Assembly (NCBI GenBank): GCA_934167885.1
Contig: CAKPMB010000002.1
Location: 91,534 to 155,533, forward strand
DNA from: an uncultured Bacilli bacterium
GTDB taxonomy: Bacteria > Bacillota_I > Bacilli_A > RF39 > UBA660
Direction: 5' to 3'
DNA: 64,000 bases
Shown here: positions 24,685 to 33,888 of the stretch, one piece after another
Position numbering within the stretch: position 1 is the stretch's first letter
How the letters are laid out: each line of letters begins with the position of its first letter
Notes under the pieces: generated by a model
The model's database searches: none
Told to the model about the DNA's origin: nothing
The model's input: the letters and a program-made list of their open reading frames with translations, nothing else
Translations under genes and position numbers: made by a program

Positions 24685-26277
24685 TCATCTCATACTTCTA
24701 CCAATTTCTTCAATTCCATTTTGCATTTTATTCATTTTCTTTTGTTCTTCTTCCAAACTATTGATAATAACAGATATAACTCTTAAATCACTTTGATTGG
24801 TTGCCAGACTTTTTAATGAATAACCATTATTTATTACTTTATCAATCATCCCTAACAAAGTTGTCAATTCTTCGTCATCTATATATCCATCTGATAACAT
24901 GGAACGATATGCATTTTGAACTTGATTTAATTCGTTTCTTAATTGTTTGATTAATACTGATAAATCTAATCCTTCATTGTTTTTATTTTCAGTTGTTTTT
25001 TTAACATTTTGATTTTGTTCAACTTCTTGTTTTTCAGGATGGAATTGTTTATGTTTTTCTTGTATTTCAGTTAATATTATGTTTTGTAATTTAATTTGCA
25101 TCTCATTATTAGACAATTCATTAACTGAACGAGTCATAATTTGTCTTAGTTCTTCATCATTCGATAATGATTCAATTAAATAACCTTCATTATAAAAAAT
25201 CTCACCGATAAGTTGTTTCTTTTGTTCATCAGTCATTTGAATATTTGGATTATATTGTTGTGTTGCTTTTAGCATTTCATCAAAATAATAATTATAATCC
25301 TTTTTTGTTTCTAATTCCTGAATCATTTCTTGATAATCATTACTATTTGAACCACTAGTAGGAGCACTATTATATGTCGGTTGATTAACTTCTACTATCT
25401 CATCAAAAATATCTTCTGTTTTACTTTCGCTTGATTGTACTTTTTCATTTAAACTATTTAAGTTGGAATTCCAATAATTAAATTCATCTTGATCATTTAA
25501 TATTCTTGCTTCATTCATTTTAATCTTAACGAAAGCAATTTTATCTTGAATACCCATAGAATCCCATTGTTCTGGTGATACTTTCAATCTTGATTCTCTT
25601 ATTATTTTTTCAATTGAAGATTTAGCATAATTATATGCAACTTCATCATTATTTTGTTTTGCAATTTGTTTTTGTCTTTCTAATTCATTAAGTTCTTGAG
25701 CTCTTGGATGTTGAATATTAGATTGAATTAAATTTTCTTGATTATTTTGAACAGTTTTTTCATATTTTTTAACTTTAAAATCAATAATTACTTTTGATAC
25801 ACCATTATGTTGTAATTCACTTAAATCTTGACTTATTTTTAAATCTTCTATATCTAATCCTTTTTCTCTAAATTTTAATTTTAAAAATGCTAATCCGTAT
25901 TCATTTTTAGGTGCAACTAAAATTGAAAATTTACTGTTTTGTAAATCATTACCTGACATAAACTCTTCATAATGGCCATTTGAATTTAATATAGCATTTA
26001 CTAATTTGTTTATACCAAATGAACTTTGTTCATTATGAACACTAAATTTTTCCATTGTTTTTTTTATATAATCTTCTTGAGATTTAGATACTTTTCCAAA
26101 TTGTTGCATATCTGATTGATATGATTTTTTAGATTCTTTAAACAATAGGATTGAGGATTTAACTTTTAAAATTATATCTTCGTCTATAATTTGTTGATTA
26201 GTATTTTTATCAAATACATTTCCATTTTCAACTCTATAATTAGAACAATAATTCATTATCTCTTCATAACTTAACAC
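24685..26277 (-). CDS. Gln/Asn-rich coiled-coil accessory protein of unknown function
   Basis: A 530-residue hydrophilic protein with no signal or membrane segment. A folded N-terminal part (about 1-180) includes the FSILVAPKNEYGLAFLKLKF segment. Gln/Asn/Glu-rich helical stretches follow at about 185-300 and 320-425, with a C-terminal helical region at about 435-525. Translation starts at a GTG (26277) with GGAGG seven bases ahead. It lies in the accessory island with the gene at 26368 and upstream of the tRNA-like RNA. Its amino-acid make-up differs from the housekeeping neighbours, which fits a mobile-element origin (inference). I do not recognise the family. Confidence 0.6.
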   Translation of the reverse strand: MLSYEEIMNYCSNYRVENGNVFDKNTNQQIIDEDIILKVKSSILLFKESKKSYQSDMQQFGKVSKSQEDYIKKTMEKFSVHNEQSSFGINKLVNAILNSNGHYEEFMSGNDLQNSKFSILVAPKNEYGLAFLKLKFREKGLDIEDLKISQDLSELQHNGVSKVIIDFKVKKYEKTVQNNQENLIQSNIQHPRAQELNELERQKQIAKQNNDEVAYNYAKSSIEKIIRESRLKVSPEQWDSMGIQDKIAFVKIKMNEARILNDQDEFNYWNSNLNSLNEKVQSSESKTEDIFDEIVEVNQPTYNSAPTSGSNSNDYQEMIQELETKKDYNYYFDEMLKATQQYNPNIQMTDEQKKQLIGEIFYNEGYLIESLSNDEELRQIMTRSVNELSNNEMQIKLQNIILTEIQEKHKQFHPEKQEVEQNQNVKKTTENKNNEGLDLSVLIKQLRNELNQVQNAYRSMLSDGYIDDEELTTLLGMIDKVINNGYSLKSLATNQSDLRVISVIINSLEEEQKKMNKMQNGIEEIGRSMR

Positions 26278-26367
26278 AAAAAACCTCCGTTACTATTTAT
26301 ATAAATTATAACATATAAACAAGTATTCTTAACATAAAAATCTTTATTTCTCAAATTTACTAAAAAT

Positions 26368-27159
26368 TTATATTCCTATATCAAAATCGTCATCTCGTTC
26401 TTTTTCTTCTTTAATCTCAACTTTCTTAATAATAGGTCTCATATGTATTTTATTATAATCATTAGTAGATAAATCATCTACAATATTATTATAAATTTCT
26501 TTATCTTTATTACCAAATAATCCAGATACTTTATTTCTTAAATAATTTACTAATTTATCGAATCTTTCTTTCCATTGTCTTAACTTATCTTCAAGAATCC
26601 AATTCTTCTTTTCCAATTCATTAATTTTATTTCTAGCATTTTCTAATAAAGAATCTTTTTCATCTAATTCCTCTTGCAATTCTTCATTTTTATCTTCTAA
26701 TTTATTTATTCTTTTATGATTATTAATTAAATCATTTTTAATTTCTTTTAATGACACTTGATAAGTCGTTAATGATTTAAAATCTTTATTATTTGATTCT
26801 ATATCTTCAATATACTTAATTATTTTATCTTTATTGTCATTAGATGGGAGAACATTATTTTTATTTAAGGGTTGTTGCTTTAAATTACTTATTATCTCTT
26901 TAATATTTTTTGATTCTTCGTTTAAAGAATCGGTTTTATCATTAACTTTTTTAATCTTCTTTTGTTGCTTATAATAATTACTTTTTAAAACTTCATAATT
27001 CTTCATTTGATCTGATCTATAATCTCGATTTCTTCCTGGTTGTTTTTCTTTTAATTCCATATCAATTTTATCAACTTCTTTGGAAGCTCCTTTTGGAAGG
27101 GGAATATGAAGTTCATCACTTATTTTCAAATTTTTAGTTTCTATCTCAAACATAATCAT
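26368..27159 (-). CDS. Coiled-coil protein with a captured RNase HIII fragment; possible MobV remnant
   Basis: The 263-residue product starts with an about 23-residue stretch (SDELHIPLPKGASKEVDKI) that is a piece of RNase HIII, matching rnhC in this window in 65 of 68 bases. Next come KEKQPGRNRDYRSDQMKNYE and a long coiled coil (about 50-190) ending in a basic segment WKERFDKLVNYLRNKVSGLF. The KxPGxNRxY pattern followed by coiled coil is reminiscent of the region after the catalytic domain in MobV/Pre plasmid relaxases, whose HxDExxPHxH domain is absent here. Start alternatives are GTG 27162 and ATG 27153; 27159 has the best RBS spacing. Confidence 0.5.
   Translation of the reverse strand: MIMFEIETKNLKISDELHIPLPKGASKEVDKIDMELKEKQPGRNRDYRSDQMKNYEVLKSNYYKQQKKIKKVNDKTDSLNEESKNIKEIISNLKQQPLNKNNVLPSNDNKDKIIKYIEDIESNNKDFKSLTTYQVSLKEIKNDLINNHKRINKLEDKNEELQEELDEKDSLLENARNKINELEKKNWILEDKLRQWKERFDKLVNYLRNKVSGLFGNKDKEIYNNIVDDLSTNDYNKIHMRPIIKKVEIKEEKERDDDFDIGI
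27055..27122 (-). repeat. Copy of an rnhC segment (65/68 identical to 36043-36110)
   Basis: Read on the minus strand, these 68 bases agree with the plus-strand rnhC segment at 36043-36110 at all but three positions, and in the same reading frame. The PKGAxxxVDK residues it encodes belong to the RNase HII/HIII family, so rnhC is the donor. Confidence 0.9.
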
Positions 27160-27185
27160 CACTCTTCCTTTCGTTTTAAGCAGAA

Positions 27186-27210
27186 AAAAACTAACTATTT
27201 CTAGTTAGTA
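27186..27210 (-). terminator. Terminator of the tRNA-Arg transcript
   Basis: ACTAACTA and TAGTTAGT form an 8-bp stem with a GAAA loop on the minus strand, followed by seven T residues. Confidence 0.85.
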
Positions 27211-27254
27211 ATCTATTACTTAAACTCAGGACGTGTCCGAGTTTCCTATCAATC

Positions 27255-27331
<77 letters not shown>

Positions 27332-27343
27332 AAATTCAAAAAT

Positions 27344-27372
27344 ATTATATAATATTTTCAAATCAAATGCAA
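27344..27372 (-). promoter_or_regulatory. Promoter of tRNA-Arg
   Basis: -35 TTGCAT (27367-27372) and perfect -10 TATAAT (27344-27349) with a 17-base spacer, ending 12 bases upstream of the tRNA. Confidence 0.75.
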
Positions 27373-27375
27373 TAC

Positions 27376-28488
27376 TTAATGTAAAGTTTCTAAATTATTT
27401 TCATCGGTATGTTCTAAAGCATCTTTTATTTCAACATTACTAATACTATCAAATTTCTTTTTAATTTTATCCGTCGTTATTTGAAAATTTTCGACATCCC
27501 TATTGACCGTTTGAATACTCTTAGATAATTTATCAAAGCGTTCTTTAAAACGGCTAAACTCAATACCAAGTTTATTTAATTCTTCATGAATTATACTTGT
27601 ATATTTGTCGCGTTCCATATTTTGAATAACCATCATAATAACTGTTAATGTTGAAATTAAAGTTGTTGGTGATACTAACCAAACACGTTTTTTATAAGCA
27701 TACTCAACTAAATCACTATGATAAGCATTTATTTCAGCAAAAATAGCTTCGGCTGGAATAAACATCATCGCTTGTTTACTAGTAACCCCTTCTATTATAT
27801 ACTTGCTACTAATAGCATCAATATGCTTTTTAACATCAATCTTAAATTGTTTTAGGGCAATATTTCGTTCATACTCTGGTATTTTGCGATCAACCATAAT
27901 ACGATAATTTTCAAGTGGAAACTTAGAATCAATAGCAATCATTCCTAAAGGATTAGGCGCAAAAATAACCGAGTCAGCAATTGTATCATTTGGAAGATGA
28001 TATTGAATATGATATAACTTATCATTTTTATCACCAAAAACATTTTTTAAAATATTATTTAAGTTAATTTCACCAAAGATTCCCCTCGTCTTCTTATCAG
28101 TTAAAATACTCTCAAGAGATACAATATCCATTGATAAATTATCAATTTTTCTTTGAGCTTCATCAATTTTACTTAGTCTTTCCAAAACATTGATAAAAGT
28201 TTTATTGGTTTTTTCAAAATTTTGATCAATTCGCTCATGCACTTTATTATTAATAGCATCAAGTTTATAATCAATATTTTCATTCATCTTAACAAAATCA
28301 CTCATTATTTCTTTGGATAAATCACTTTTAAAAGAACCAATCTCTTTTGTAATATTAACCTCAAATCGCGATAGGCGTTCTATCATATCAAGATCTAGTC
28401 TTGATGATGATTTTTTAGAACTTTTAATAAGTAAAATAAATACTAAAATTATTAATAATATTACTAAACCAAGTATTATATATTCCAT
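27376..28488 (-). CDS. rmuC: DNA recombination protein RmuC
   Basis: A membrane-anchored coiled-coil protein with a nuclease-like core that limits sequence inversions. The 370-residue protein has an N-terminal membrane helix (about 3-23), coiled coil (about 40-130), and the RmuC core with KTRGIFGEINLNNIL at about 133-147, DSVIFAPNPLGMIAIDSKFPLENY at about 172-195 and a MMFIPAEAIFAEI segment at about 239-251. The length is slightly short for the family. Its ATG overlaps the upstream ylbL stop as TAATG. Confidence 0.92.
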   Translation of the reverse strand: MEYIILGLVILLIILVFILLIKSSKKSSSRLDLDMIERLSRFEVNITKEIGSFKSDLSKEIMSDFVKMNENIDYKLDAINNKVHERIDQNFEKTNKTFINVLERLSKIDEAQRKIDNLSMDIVSLESILTDKKTRGIFGEINLNNILKNVFGDKNDKLYHIQYHLPNDTIADSVIFAPNPLGMIAIDSKFPLENYRIMVDRKIPEYERNIALKQFKIDVKKHIDAISSKYIIEGVTSKQAMMFIPAEAIFAEINAYHSDLVEYAYKKRVWLVSPTTLISTLTVIMMVIQNMERDKYTSIIHEELNKLGIEFSRFKERFDKLSKSIQTVNRDVENFQITTDKIKKKFDSISNVEIKDALEHTDENNLETLH

Positions 28489-29495
28489 TATGTCCTACTT
28501 TCTAAATAATCAATCGCTGTTTTTAAATTATCAACAGCAACAATCTCAATATCATATTTTTTTTCATTTTTAACTTTTATAGCTTCTTCATAATTCTCAC
28601 CAGCAGGGACAAAAAATATTTGGGCATGGCTTGAAACCGCCCCTTTTAATTTGTATTTAACACCCCCAATACTTCCAACTTGTCCTTTATCATCAATGGT
28701 GCCAGTGCCTACTATTTTTAAACCTTGCGTTAAATCAACGTCATTTAATCTATTATAAATAGCAAGGCTTAACATAAATCCCCCACTACTTCCACCTTCA
28801 CGATTTGAAAAATTAACCATTATTTTTTTAGATGGCGTATATTCATATTGTTTTATTAAATAAACACCTAATTTTTTACTACCATCTGCTTCCATTACCT
28901 TACCATAACATGTAACTTCTTTATCGTCACGATTAACAACAATTTTTAATTTAGATGAAACAGAAGCTTTCTTTAATTCGGCAATTATATCATCATATTC
29001 AGTAATTTTCGCACCATTTACCGAAATGATTTTATCACCAACTATCAAGTCAGTATCACTGTCCTCTTCAATACTTAAAATACGATAATAGACATTTTTA
29101 ATATTTACATCTTCACCCGCTAAATTATAGGCACTTATAATAGCATTATCAATGGATTCTTGTAGATACATACGCTCTCTTTTCCAAATATCCTCCGCAT
29201 TTTCGGTTTCACTTATTTGATAACTGCTTATTTTTTCACGATGCCAATCCATCACATAGCTAAGCAAATACGTAGCGCCCGTCGCTCTTATCTCACGAAC
29301 ATAAGCAAGATTTAAACTACCACTTTCAAGATGCTCGCCATCAATTTCAAAACGGTCCTTTAAATCAATTGTGCCACCACCGGTCCATAAATAAAATGGT
29401 AACGGACATAAACATATTGCACAAATTATTGCATATATTATTAAGAACTTATAATTATTTTTAATAAAGTCACCTATTTTTTTTAATTTACTCAC
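28488..29495 (-). CDS. ylbL: PDZ-Lon-type membrane protease (YlbL family)
   Basis: This 335-residue protein has an N-terminal membrane helix (about 16-35, ending in CPLPFYLW), a PDZ domain at about 140-205 (DLIVGDKIISVNGAKI) and a C-terminal Lon-type serine protease domain. The domain carries the catalytic Ser in REGGSSGGFMLSLAI and the Lys in GGVKYKLKGA, so the dyad is intact. In Bacillus YlbL takes part in SOS-checkpoint recovery, and the related SepM processes peptides. Translation starts at a GTG (29495) after GGTGAT. It is divergent from ylbJ, keeping the ylbJ-ylbL neighbourhood of Bacillus. Confidence 0.9.
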   Translation of the reverse strand: MSKLKKIGDFIKNNYKFLIIYAIICAICLCPLPFYLWTGGGTIDLKDRFEIDGEHLESGSLNLAYVREIRATGATYLLSYVMDWHREKISSYQISETENAEDIWKRERMYLQESIDNAIISAYNLAGEDVNIKNVYYRILSIEEDSDTDLIVGDKIISVNGAKITEYDDIIAELKKASVSSKLKIVVNRDDKEVTCYGKVMEADGSKKLGVYLIKQYEYTPSKKIMVNFSNREGGSSGGFMLSLAIYNRLNDVDLTQGLKIVGTGTIDDKGQVGSIGGVKYKLKGAVSSHAQIFFVPAGENYEEAIKVKNEKKYDIEIVAVDNLKTAIDYLESRT

Positions 29496-29536
29496 TTTAT
29501 ATCACCATTCTAATTATATCAAAGAAAGAGGATACT

Positions 29537-30469
29537 ATGAAAGATAAATATATAAATTTCACTATTTGTTCATTAACGATTATCTTTTTTATAGAATGCA
29601 TTCTTCATACGGAAATTATTATCAATACTTTTACTGATACCTTAAAATCCTTTATATTTAACCTTATGCCAACGATGCTACCTTTTTTCATTATTTCTGA
29701 TTTATTAACAAATTATGGCTTTCCACGATTAATAAGTCAAAAAATTGGTAAATTTATGCATATTTTTAAACTATCCAACATTTGTGCCTATCCTTTAATA
29801 ATGTCTACAACTTCAGGCTTTCCAGCGAACGCTAAAGTAATTAATGATATGTTAGATAAAAGGCAAATTAATGAAATAGAAGCAAATAAATTATTAACAT
29901 TTACCCACTTTTCTAATCCTTTATTTATTATTGGAACAGTTGGCGTAATTTTTCTTCAAAATAAGGCTATGGCTATTATTATTTTAATTTTTCACTATCT
30001 TACTAATCTAATAATTGGTTTAATATTTAATAAAATATTTAACTATACTAGCAACAATAATAAGGAAATACCAATTGTGCAAGAAGGATTCGTTAAAACT
30101 TTATCAAATGCTATTATAAAAGGCATAAATAGTTTATTTATTGTCTTTGGTATTATTTTATTTTCATCCTTAATAACTAATCTTCTTTCTTCAAAACTTA
30201 ACATTAATGTTTTTAACAAAGCCCTTATTACCTCATTTTTAGAAATAACTAAAGGTCTTAGAGAAATCTCTTGCTTATCACTTTCTATCAATATAAAAGC
30301 CACCCTCATGACCTTCTTTATATCATTCGGTGGCCTAAGTATTCATATGCAAATTATAAGCATATTATCTAAATATAAAATCAATTATTTAACATATTTT
30401 TTGGCAAGAATAGGACATGCAGCCATTTCAAGTATATTAATTTATTTATTTTTAACTTTTATCTATTAA
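29537..30469 (+). CDS. ylbJ: Sporulation integral membrane protein YlbJ
   Basis: A polytopic protein of the nucleoside-recognition (Gate) family required for spore cortex formation in Bacillus. The 310-residue protein has about eight hydrophobic segments. Family features are the NLMPTMLPFFIISDLL segment at about 42-57, CAYPLIMSTTSGFPANAKVI at about 87-106, the HFSNPLFIIGTVG segment at about 134-146, and FGGLSIHMQ near 265. GAAAGAGG precedes the ATG. Its last 11 bases overlap the convergent pilin-like gene. With YqfC/YqfD and CotE it is good evidence that the organism can sporulate or descends from spore formers. Confidence 0.85.
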   Translation: MKDKYINFTICSLTIIFFIECILHTEIIINTFTDTLKSFIFNLMPTMLPFFIISDLLTNYGFPRLISQKIGKFMHIFKLSNICAYPLIMSTTSGFPANAKVINDMLDKRQINEIEANKLLTFTHFSNPLFIIGTVGVIFLQNKAMAIIILIFHYLTNLIIGLIFNKIFNYTSNNNKEIPIVQEGFVKTLSNAIIKGINSLFIVFGIILFSSLITNLLSSKLNINVFNKALITSFLEITKGLREISCLSLSINIKATLMTFFISFGGLSIHMQIISILSKYKINYLTYFLARIGHAAISSILIYLFLTFIY

Positions 30470-30953
30470 GTTCCTTACCAGACACAATTATTTGAATGTT
30501 ATTGTCCTTATTCTCCTCATCCGTTAATTCCGCATGCACAATAGGAATAGTTACATCATATATTTTATTGGTTTTATCAAAACGATATACAAAGTTTTCA
30601 ATTTGACTTAAACCATTTTGACTATCAGGAAGTTCATATTTATTACCCCGATAAGTTATATAGGTTGTATTTTCTGAAACTTCACTCGTTAGTTGATATG
30701 AATCAGTCTTAGTATTAATATTAACACATTTATCACCACATGATGTTATACTATCCATATTGCCACTAATTATATCATCATATACTATTTCTAAAAGCGT
30801 ATTTTTATATACAAGCAAAGAATTTTTCATTTGTTCTTTGCTTGTTTCATTTTGATAATTAATAACAATTGTAAACATTGAAGCTAAAATAATTACAACA
30901 AATGTAAAAGATATAACAACTTCAATAACTGTAAAACCCTTATTATTTAACAT
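30459..30953 (-). CDS. Type IV pilin-like protein (prepilin N-terminal motif)
   Basis: A protein of 164 residues starting MLNNKGFTVIEVVISFTFVV. This is a short basic leader, the G/F cleavage site and the hydrophobic pilin helix with Glu at position 5 of the mature form. The remainder is a small globular domain with one Cys pair (CGDKC). Such proteins are pseudopilins or competence-type minor pilins; no prepilin peptidase or assembly ATPase is in the window. The start at 30953 is chosen over 30983 because AGGTGAT lies directly upstream. It is three genes' worth of context with the surface protein at 30962, which ends nine bases before it. Confidence 0.75.
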   Translation of the reverse strand: MLNNKGFTVIEVVISFTFVVIILASMFTIVINYQNETSKEQMKNSLLVYKNTLLEIVYDDIISGNMDSITSCGDKCVNINTKTDSYQLTSEVSENTTYITYRGNKYELPDSQNGLSQIENFVYRFDKTNKIYDVTIPIVHAELTDEENKDNNIQIIVSGKELNR

Positions 30954-30961
30954 AAAATCAC

Positions 30962-32548
30962 CTAATTTGTCTTTATTACCCAAGGCGATGATTGTGTTCC
31001 GCTTCCTTCAAGGGATACATTACTCTTTAAAATAATAGCTGGTCTTAAACCATAAGTATTATTAGAAACCACCTCACTTGCCGCAGTTCCGGATGCTGAA
31101 ACAACCCACATTGCAGTATCAGAAGCATTCTTAGAAATTGTAAGCCATGCAGAGGATATTTTTAAATAACCGGTTGCGGATGTAGCATTTGTATAACTCT
31201 TAGTCCATTCATAAACATTTAATAAGCCAACATTTTCTTTAATTAAATATTGTTTTGTTGGTTTCGTATCACTAGTTGTTACACTCGATCCATCAAAAGA
31301 AGAATTAGCAACAATCAAACTAGAATTATTCAAAGTATGATAGAATGTATCATTTAACCATCTATTAATATCACTTAAAACATAACTTGAAGCACTACCA
31401 AATGACTTAGAATCAATAATATCGTTTGTAACAATCTTTATCGTGCCATCATTATTTAAACCAACAACACGCCATAATACATTACCATAACTTAGATAAT
31501 TATTGGTAACATTATCACTACTTCCTGCTATAAACATTGTATCACCATCAGATGGTAAAACATAATCTTTGTTAGCATTATATATTTTATAATAACTTGG
31601 TAAATACTCTTCCGTATTTAATAAATAAGGATTACTACTTGTACCATCACCACCAACAATATAAATATTACTCTTTAGTGTCAATGTAACTTTATTAGTA
31701 ACACTGCTTATCCAATCAGCACTATATGTATCAGTCGCTGTTAAAAAGCTTGGAGTGATGCTTTCATTAACATAATTTTTATAAAAATCTAAAACATTAT
31801 CATAATATTGAGCGGCTGTTTGATTAGTCACAGCATCTTCCTTCACAATTTGAATCTGACCATTAATAACTCCAATAATTCGCCATGTTTCATTATTGAA
31901 ATTAATATAATTACTAGGTGTACCACTATAACGATACTCCGTATCTGACACTTTAACAAGACCAACATTTTTCGAAACGAGACTTGTTAAATAAACACGC
32001 CCATAATCACTAACATTAACAACACTTATTTTATATTTTCCTTTAAAACTTTCATTACCAGCCGATGAGTAATAATAATCAAGCCAAAGAGTTGATGTTA
32101 ACGACTTGCTAGCACCAGCTTCCAAATCAAATTCATATAAAATATTATTACTTTCACCTAAATTACCAATTTGTAAAGTATTACTACCTTCAAACACACC
32201 AAAACGAATATTTCCAGCATCAATAATCGAGGATGTCTCTTCTAAAATACTTATTCTAACACCAACTGTCGTAGTTGATGTATTGGTAACAGTTATAGTA
32301 GTTTTATCATTATTTATACCATCACTGTCTTTTTGACCTTGCACATCTTCCATATTAATATTACCATCTTGCGTTATTTCAATTGTAAGGGGCGAACTTC
32401 TAAGAGTTAGGTTACTTCCTTGATATTGTTCAATAAAAAAGACAAAACCATAACTTATACCACCCAATAACAATAATCCTAAAATACTGAAAAAAACATA
32501 TCTTGATTTATTAACTTTCTTCTTTTTCAAAACTGGTTCATCAATCAT
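30962..32548 (-). CDS. Exported surface protein with lectin-like C-terminal repeats
   Basis: A 528-residue protein with a basic start and one membrane helix (about 15-36). The next beta domain resembles the camelysin-like domains of other surface proteins here (about 45-180: TVTNTSTTTVGVRISI and LTSTLWLDYYY). Two related modules follow, with NETWRIIGVINGQIQIV and GNVLWRVVGLNNDGTIKIV, and the end GLRPAIILKSNVSLEGSGTQ. This resembles the DUF6273/formylglycine-enzyme lectin-like fold found in gut Firmicutes surface proteins. No anchor motif. It is upstream of and probably cotranscribed with the pilin-like gene. Confidence 0.7.
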   Translation of the reverse strand: MIDEPVLKKKKVNKSRYVFFSILGLLLLGGISYGFVFFIEQYQGSNLTLRSSPLTIEITQDGNINMEDVQGQKDSDGINNDKTTITVTNTSTTTVGVRISILEETSSIIDAGNIRFGVFEGSNTLQIGNLGESNNILYEFDLEAGASKSLTSTLWLDYYYSSAGNESFKGKYKISVVNVSDYGRVYLTSLVSKNVGLVKVSDTEYRYSGTPSNYINFNNETWRIIGVINGQIQIVKEDAVTNQTAAQYYDNVLDFYKNYVNESITPSFLTATDTYSADWISSVTNKVTLTLKSNIYIVGGDGTSSNPYLLNTEEYLPSYYKIYNANKDYVLPSDGDTMFIAGSSDNVTNNYLSYGNVLWRVVGLNNDGTIKIVTNDIIDSKSFGSASSYVLSDINRWLNDTFYHTLNNSSLIVANSSFDGSSVTTSDTKPTKQYLIKENVGLLNVYEWTKSYTNATSATGYLKISSAWLTISKNASDTAMWVVSASGTAASEVVSNNTYGLRPAIILKSNVSLEGSGTQSSPWVIKTN

Positions 32549-32594
32549 ACTCTCACCTATTATTAATTATATAATAATTTTTTTTCTAAGTAAA

Positions 32595-33119
32595 CTAATA
32601 ACCTCGTGAAATAATAATTTTTTCTAATTCTGACACTTTTGTAAACATATTATTAATAAAAGTTATAAACAAAAGATGCCCATTTTTCAAATTAAATTTA
32701 TAACCTCTTACCTTCAAACACTTTTTAATTTCACGCAACTCATCCTGCATTATAGGGATAAATGATATAGAAATCGCTATAATTAAAAATAAATTTTTTG
32801 AACGAAAAATATCATAAAAAAGATAAGCAATTTGAATAGATGAAATGTAGTGATTTAAAATCACTACCAAGAAAAACATTATTAAAAGACGAAAAACCAC
32901 TAATAAAGCCAAAGAAAGCCCCGAAAATAATAAGTTAATTAAAAACATTGGCAACATAATAATTATCAAATATTTAATAGATTTAAACGATATCTTAAAT
33001 AATAAAATTAGAAATATTTCTAATAAAAGAATAGAGCCAAGTATATACAAATTATTAATAAGAAAAACTAAAATAGAAAAAATAAAGCAACTTAAAATAC
33101 CTACTTTCTTAATTAACAT
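32595..33119 (-). CDS. ecfT: Short ECF transporter T component (EcfT-like)
   Basis: A 174-residue membrane protein with about four hydrophobic segments. The cytoplasmic coupling helices are recognised from two Ala-Arg-Gly-type motifs, KVRGYKF at about 137 and SRGY at the very C-terminus. Usual EcfT proteins have about 260 residues, so this is a shortened form. It overlaps the ATPase gene by 11 bases and ends a folT-ecfA-ecfT operon. Confidence 0.75.
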   Translation of the reverse strand: MLIKKVGILSCFIFSILVFLINNLYILGSILLLEIFLILLFKISFKSIKYLIIIMLPMFLINLLFSGLSLALLVVFRLLIMFFLVVILNHYISSIQIAYLFYDIFRSKNLFLIIAISISFIPIMQDELREIKKCLKVRGYKFNLKNGHLLFITFINNMFTKVSELEKIIISRGY

Positions 33120-33888
33120 GATTAATTAACTCACTTTCAGTAATATCACTTGATAAATTATCAATACCAATTTTTTTAATAACTTGTAAATTAAAAGGTA
33201 ATTCAAAACCATATTTTTGTAATATATCCAAGTTATTAAATAATTCTTTTTTAGTTAAATTCTCTTTAATAGTTTTATTTAAAATAATTATTCTATCAGC
33301 ATATATAAGTTCATCTAAAATATTAGTGCCAAAGATAATACCAATTTTTTGTTCTTTTAATTTTTTTAGTAATTTATATATTTCTTTTTTCCCTTGATAA
33401 TCAATCATTGAAGTAATTTCATCTAATAATAAATACTTAGGTTTAGTCGCTAAAACTAGGGCAAGTGCTAGGCGTTGTTTTTGGCCCATTGATAAGTTAT
33501 AAGGATTACTATTAATGTATTCACTCATTGAAACAATTGAAAGAGAAGACTTTATTCTTTCATCATAATCCTCAATTTCAAGATTATTAAGACAAAATTT
33601 CATATCTTCATACACACTATTAAAAATAATCTGCGTATTGGGATTTTGAAAAACAATGCCAAGACGTCTGCGCAATTCTTTATTAGGCATTTTTTTAATA
33701 TCACAATCATCTAAAAAGATTTCACCTTTATATTTATAAATATTGGCAAGACATGATAAAAGGGTTGATTTACCACTACCATTTTGCCCTATAACAAAAA
33801 CAATTTCTCCTTCATTTAGTTCTAAACTAATATTATCAATAGCTAAATTATCATCATAAGCATAGCTTAAATTACATATTGATATCAT
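33109..33888 (-). CDS. ecfA: ECF transporter ATPase (EcfA-like)
   Basis: The ATP-binding subunit of an energy-coupling-factor vitamin transporter. The 259-residue protein has Walker A GQNGSGKST (about 34-42), Q-loop VFQNPNTQ, signature LSMGQKQR, and Walker B YLLLDEIT. The H-loop His usually found in THD is Asn here (FGTNILDEL). The ECF-typical C-terminal extension is present. Only one ATPase is encoded, so it would have to work as a homodimer or with a second subunit elsewhere. It overlaps folT by 17 bases. Confidence 0.88.
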   Translation of the reverse strand: MISICNLSYAYDDNLAIDNISLELNEGEIVFVIGQNGSGKSTLLSCLANIYKYKGEIFLDDCDIKKMPNKELRRRLGIVFQNPNTQIIFNSVYEDMKFCLNNLEIEDYDERIKSSLSIVSMSEYINSNPYNLSMGQKQRLALALVLATKPKYLLLDEITSMIDYQGKKEIYKLLKKLKEQKIGIIFGTNILDELIYADRIIILNKTIKENLTKKELFNNLDILQKYGFELPFNLQVIKKIGIDNLSSDITESELINHVN

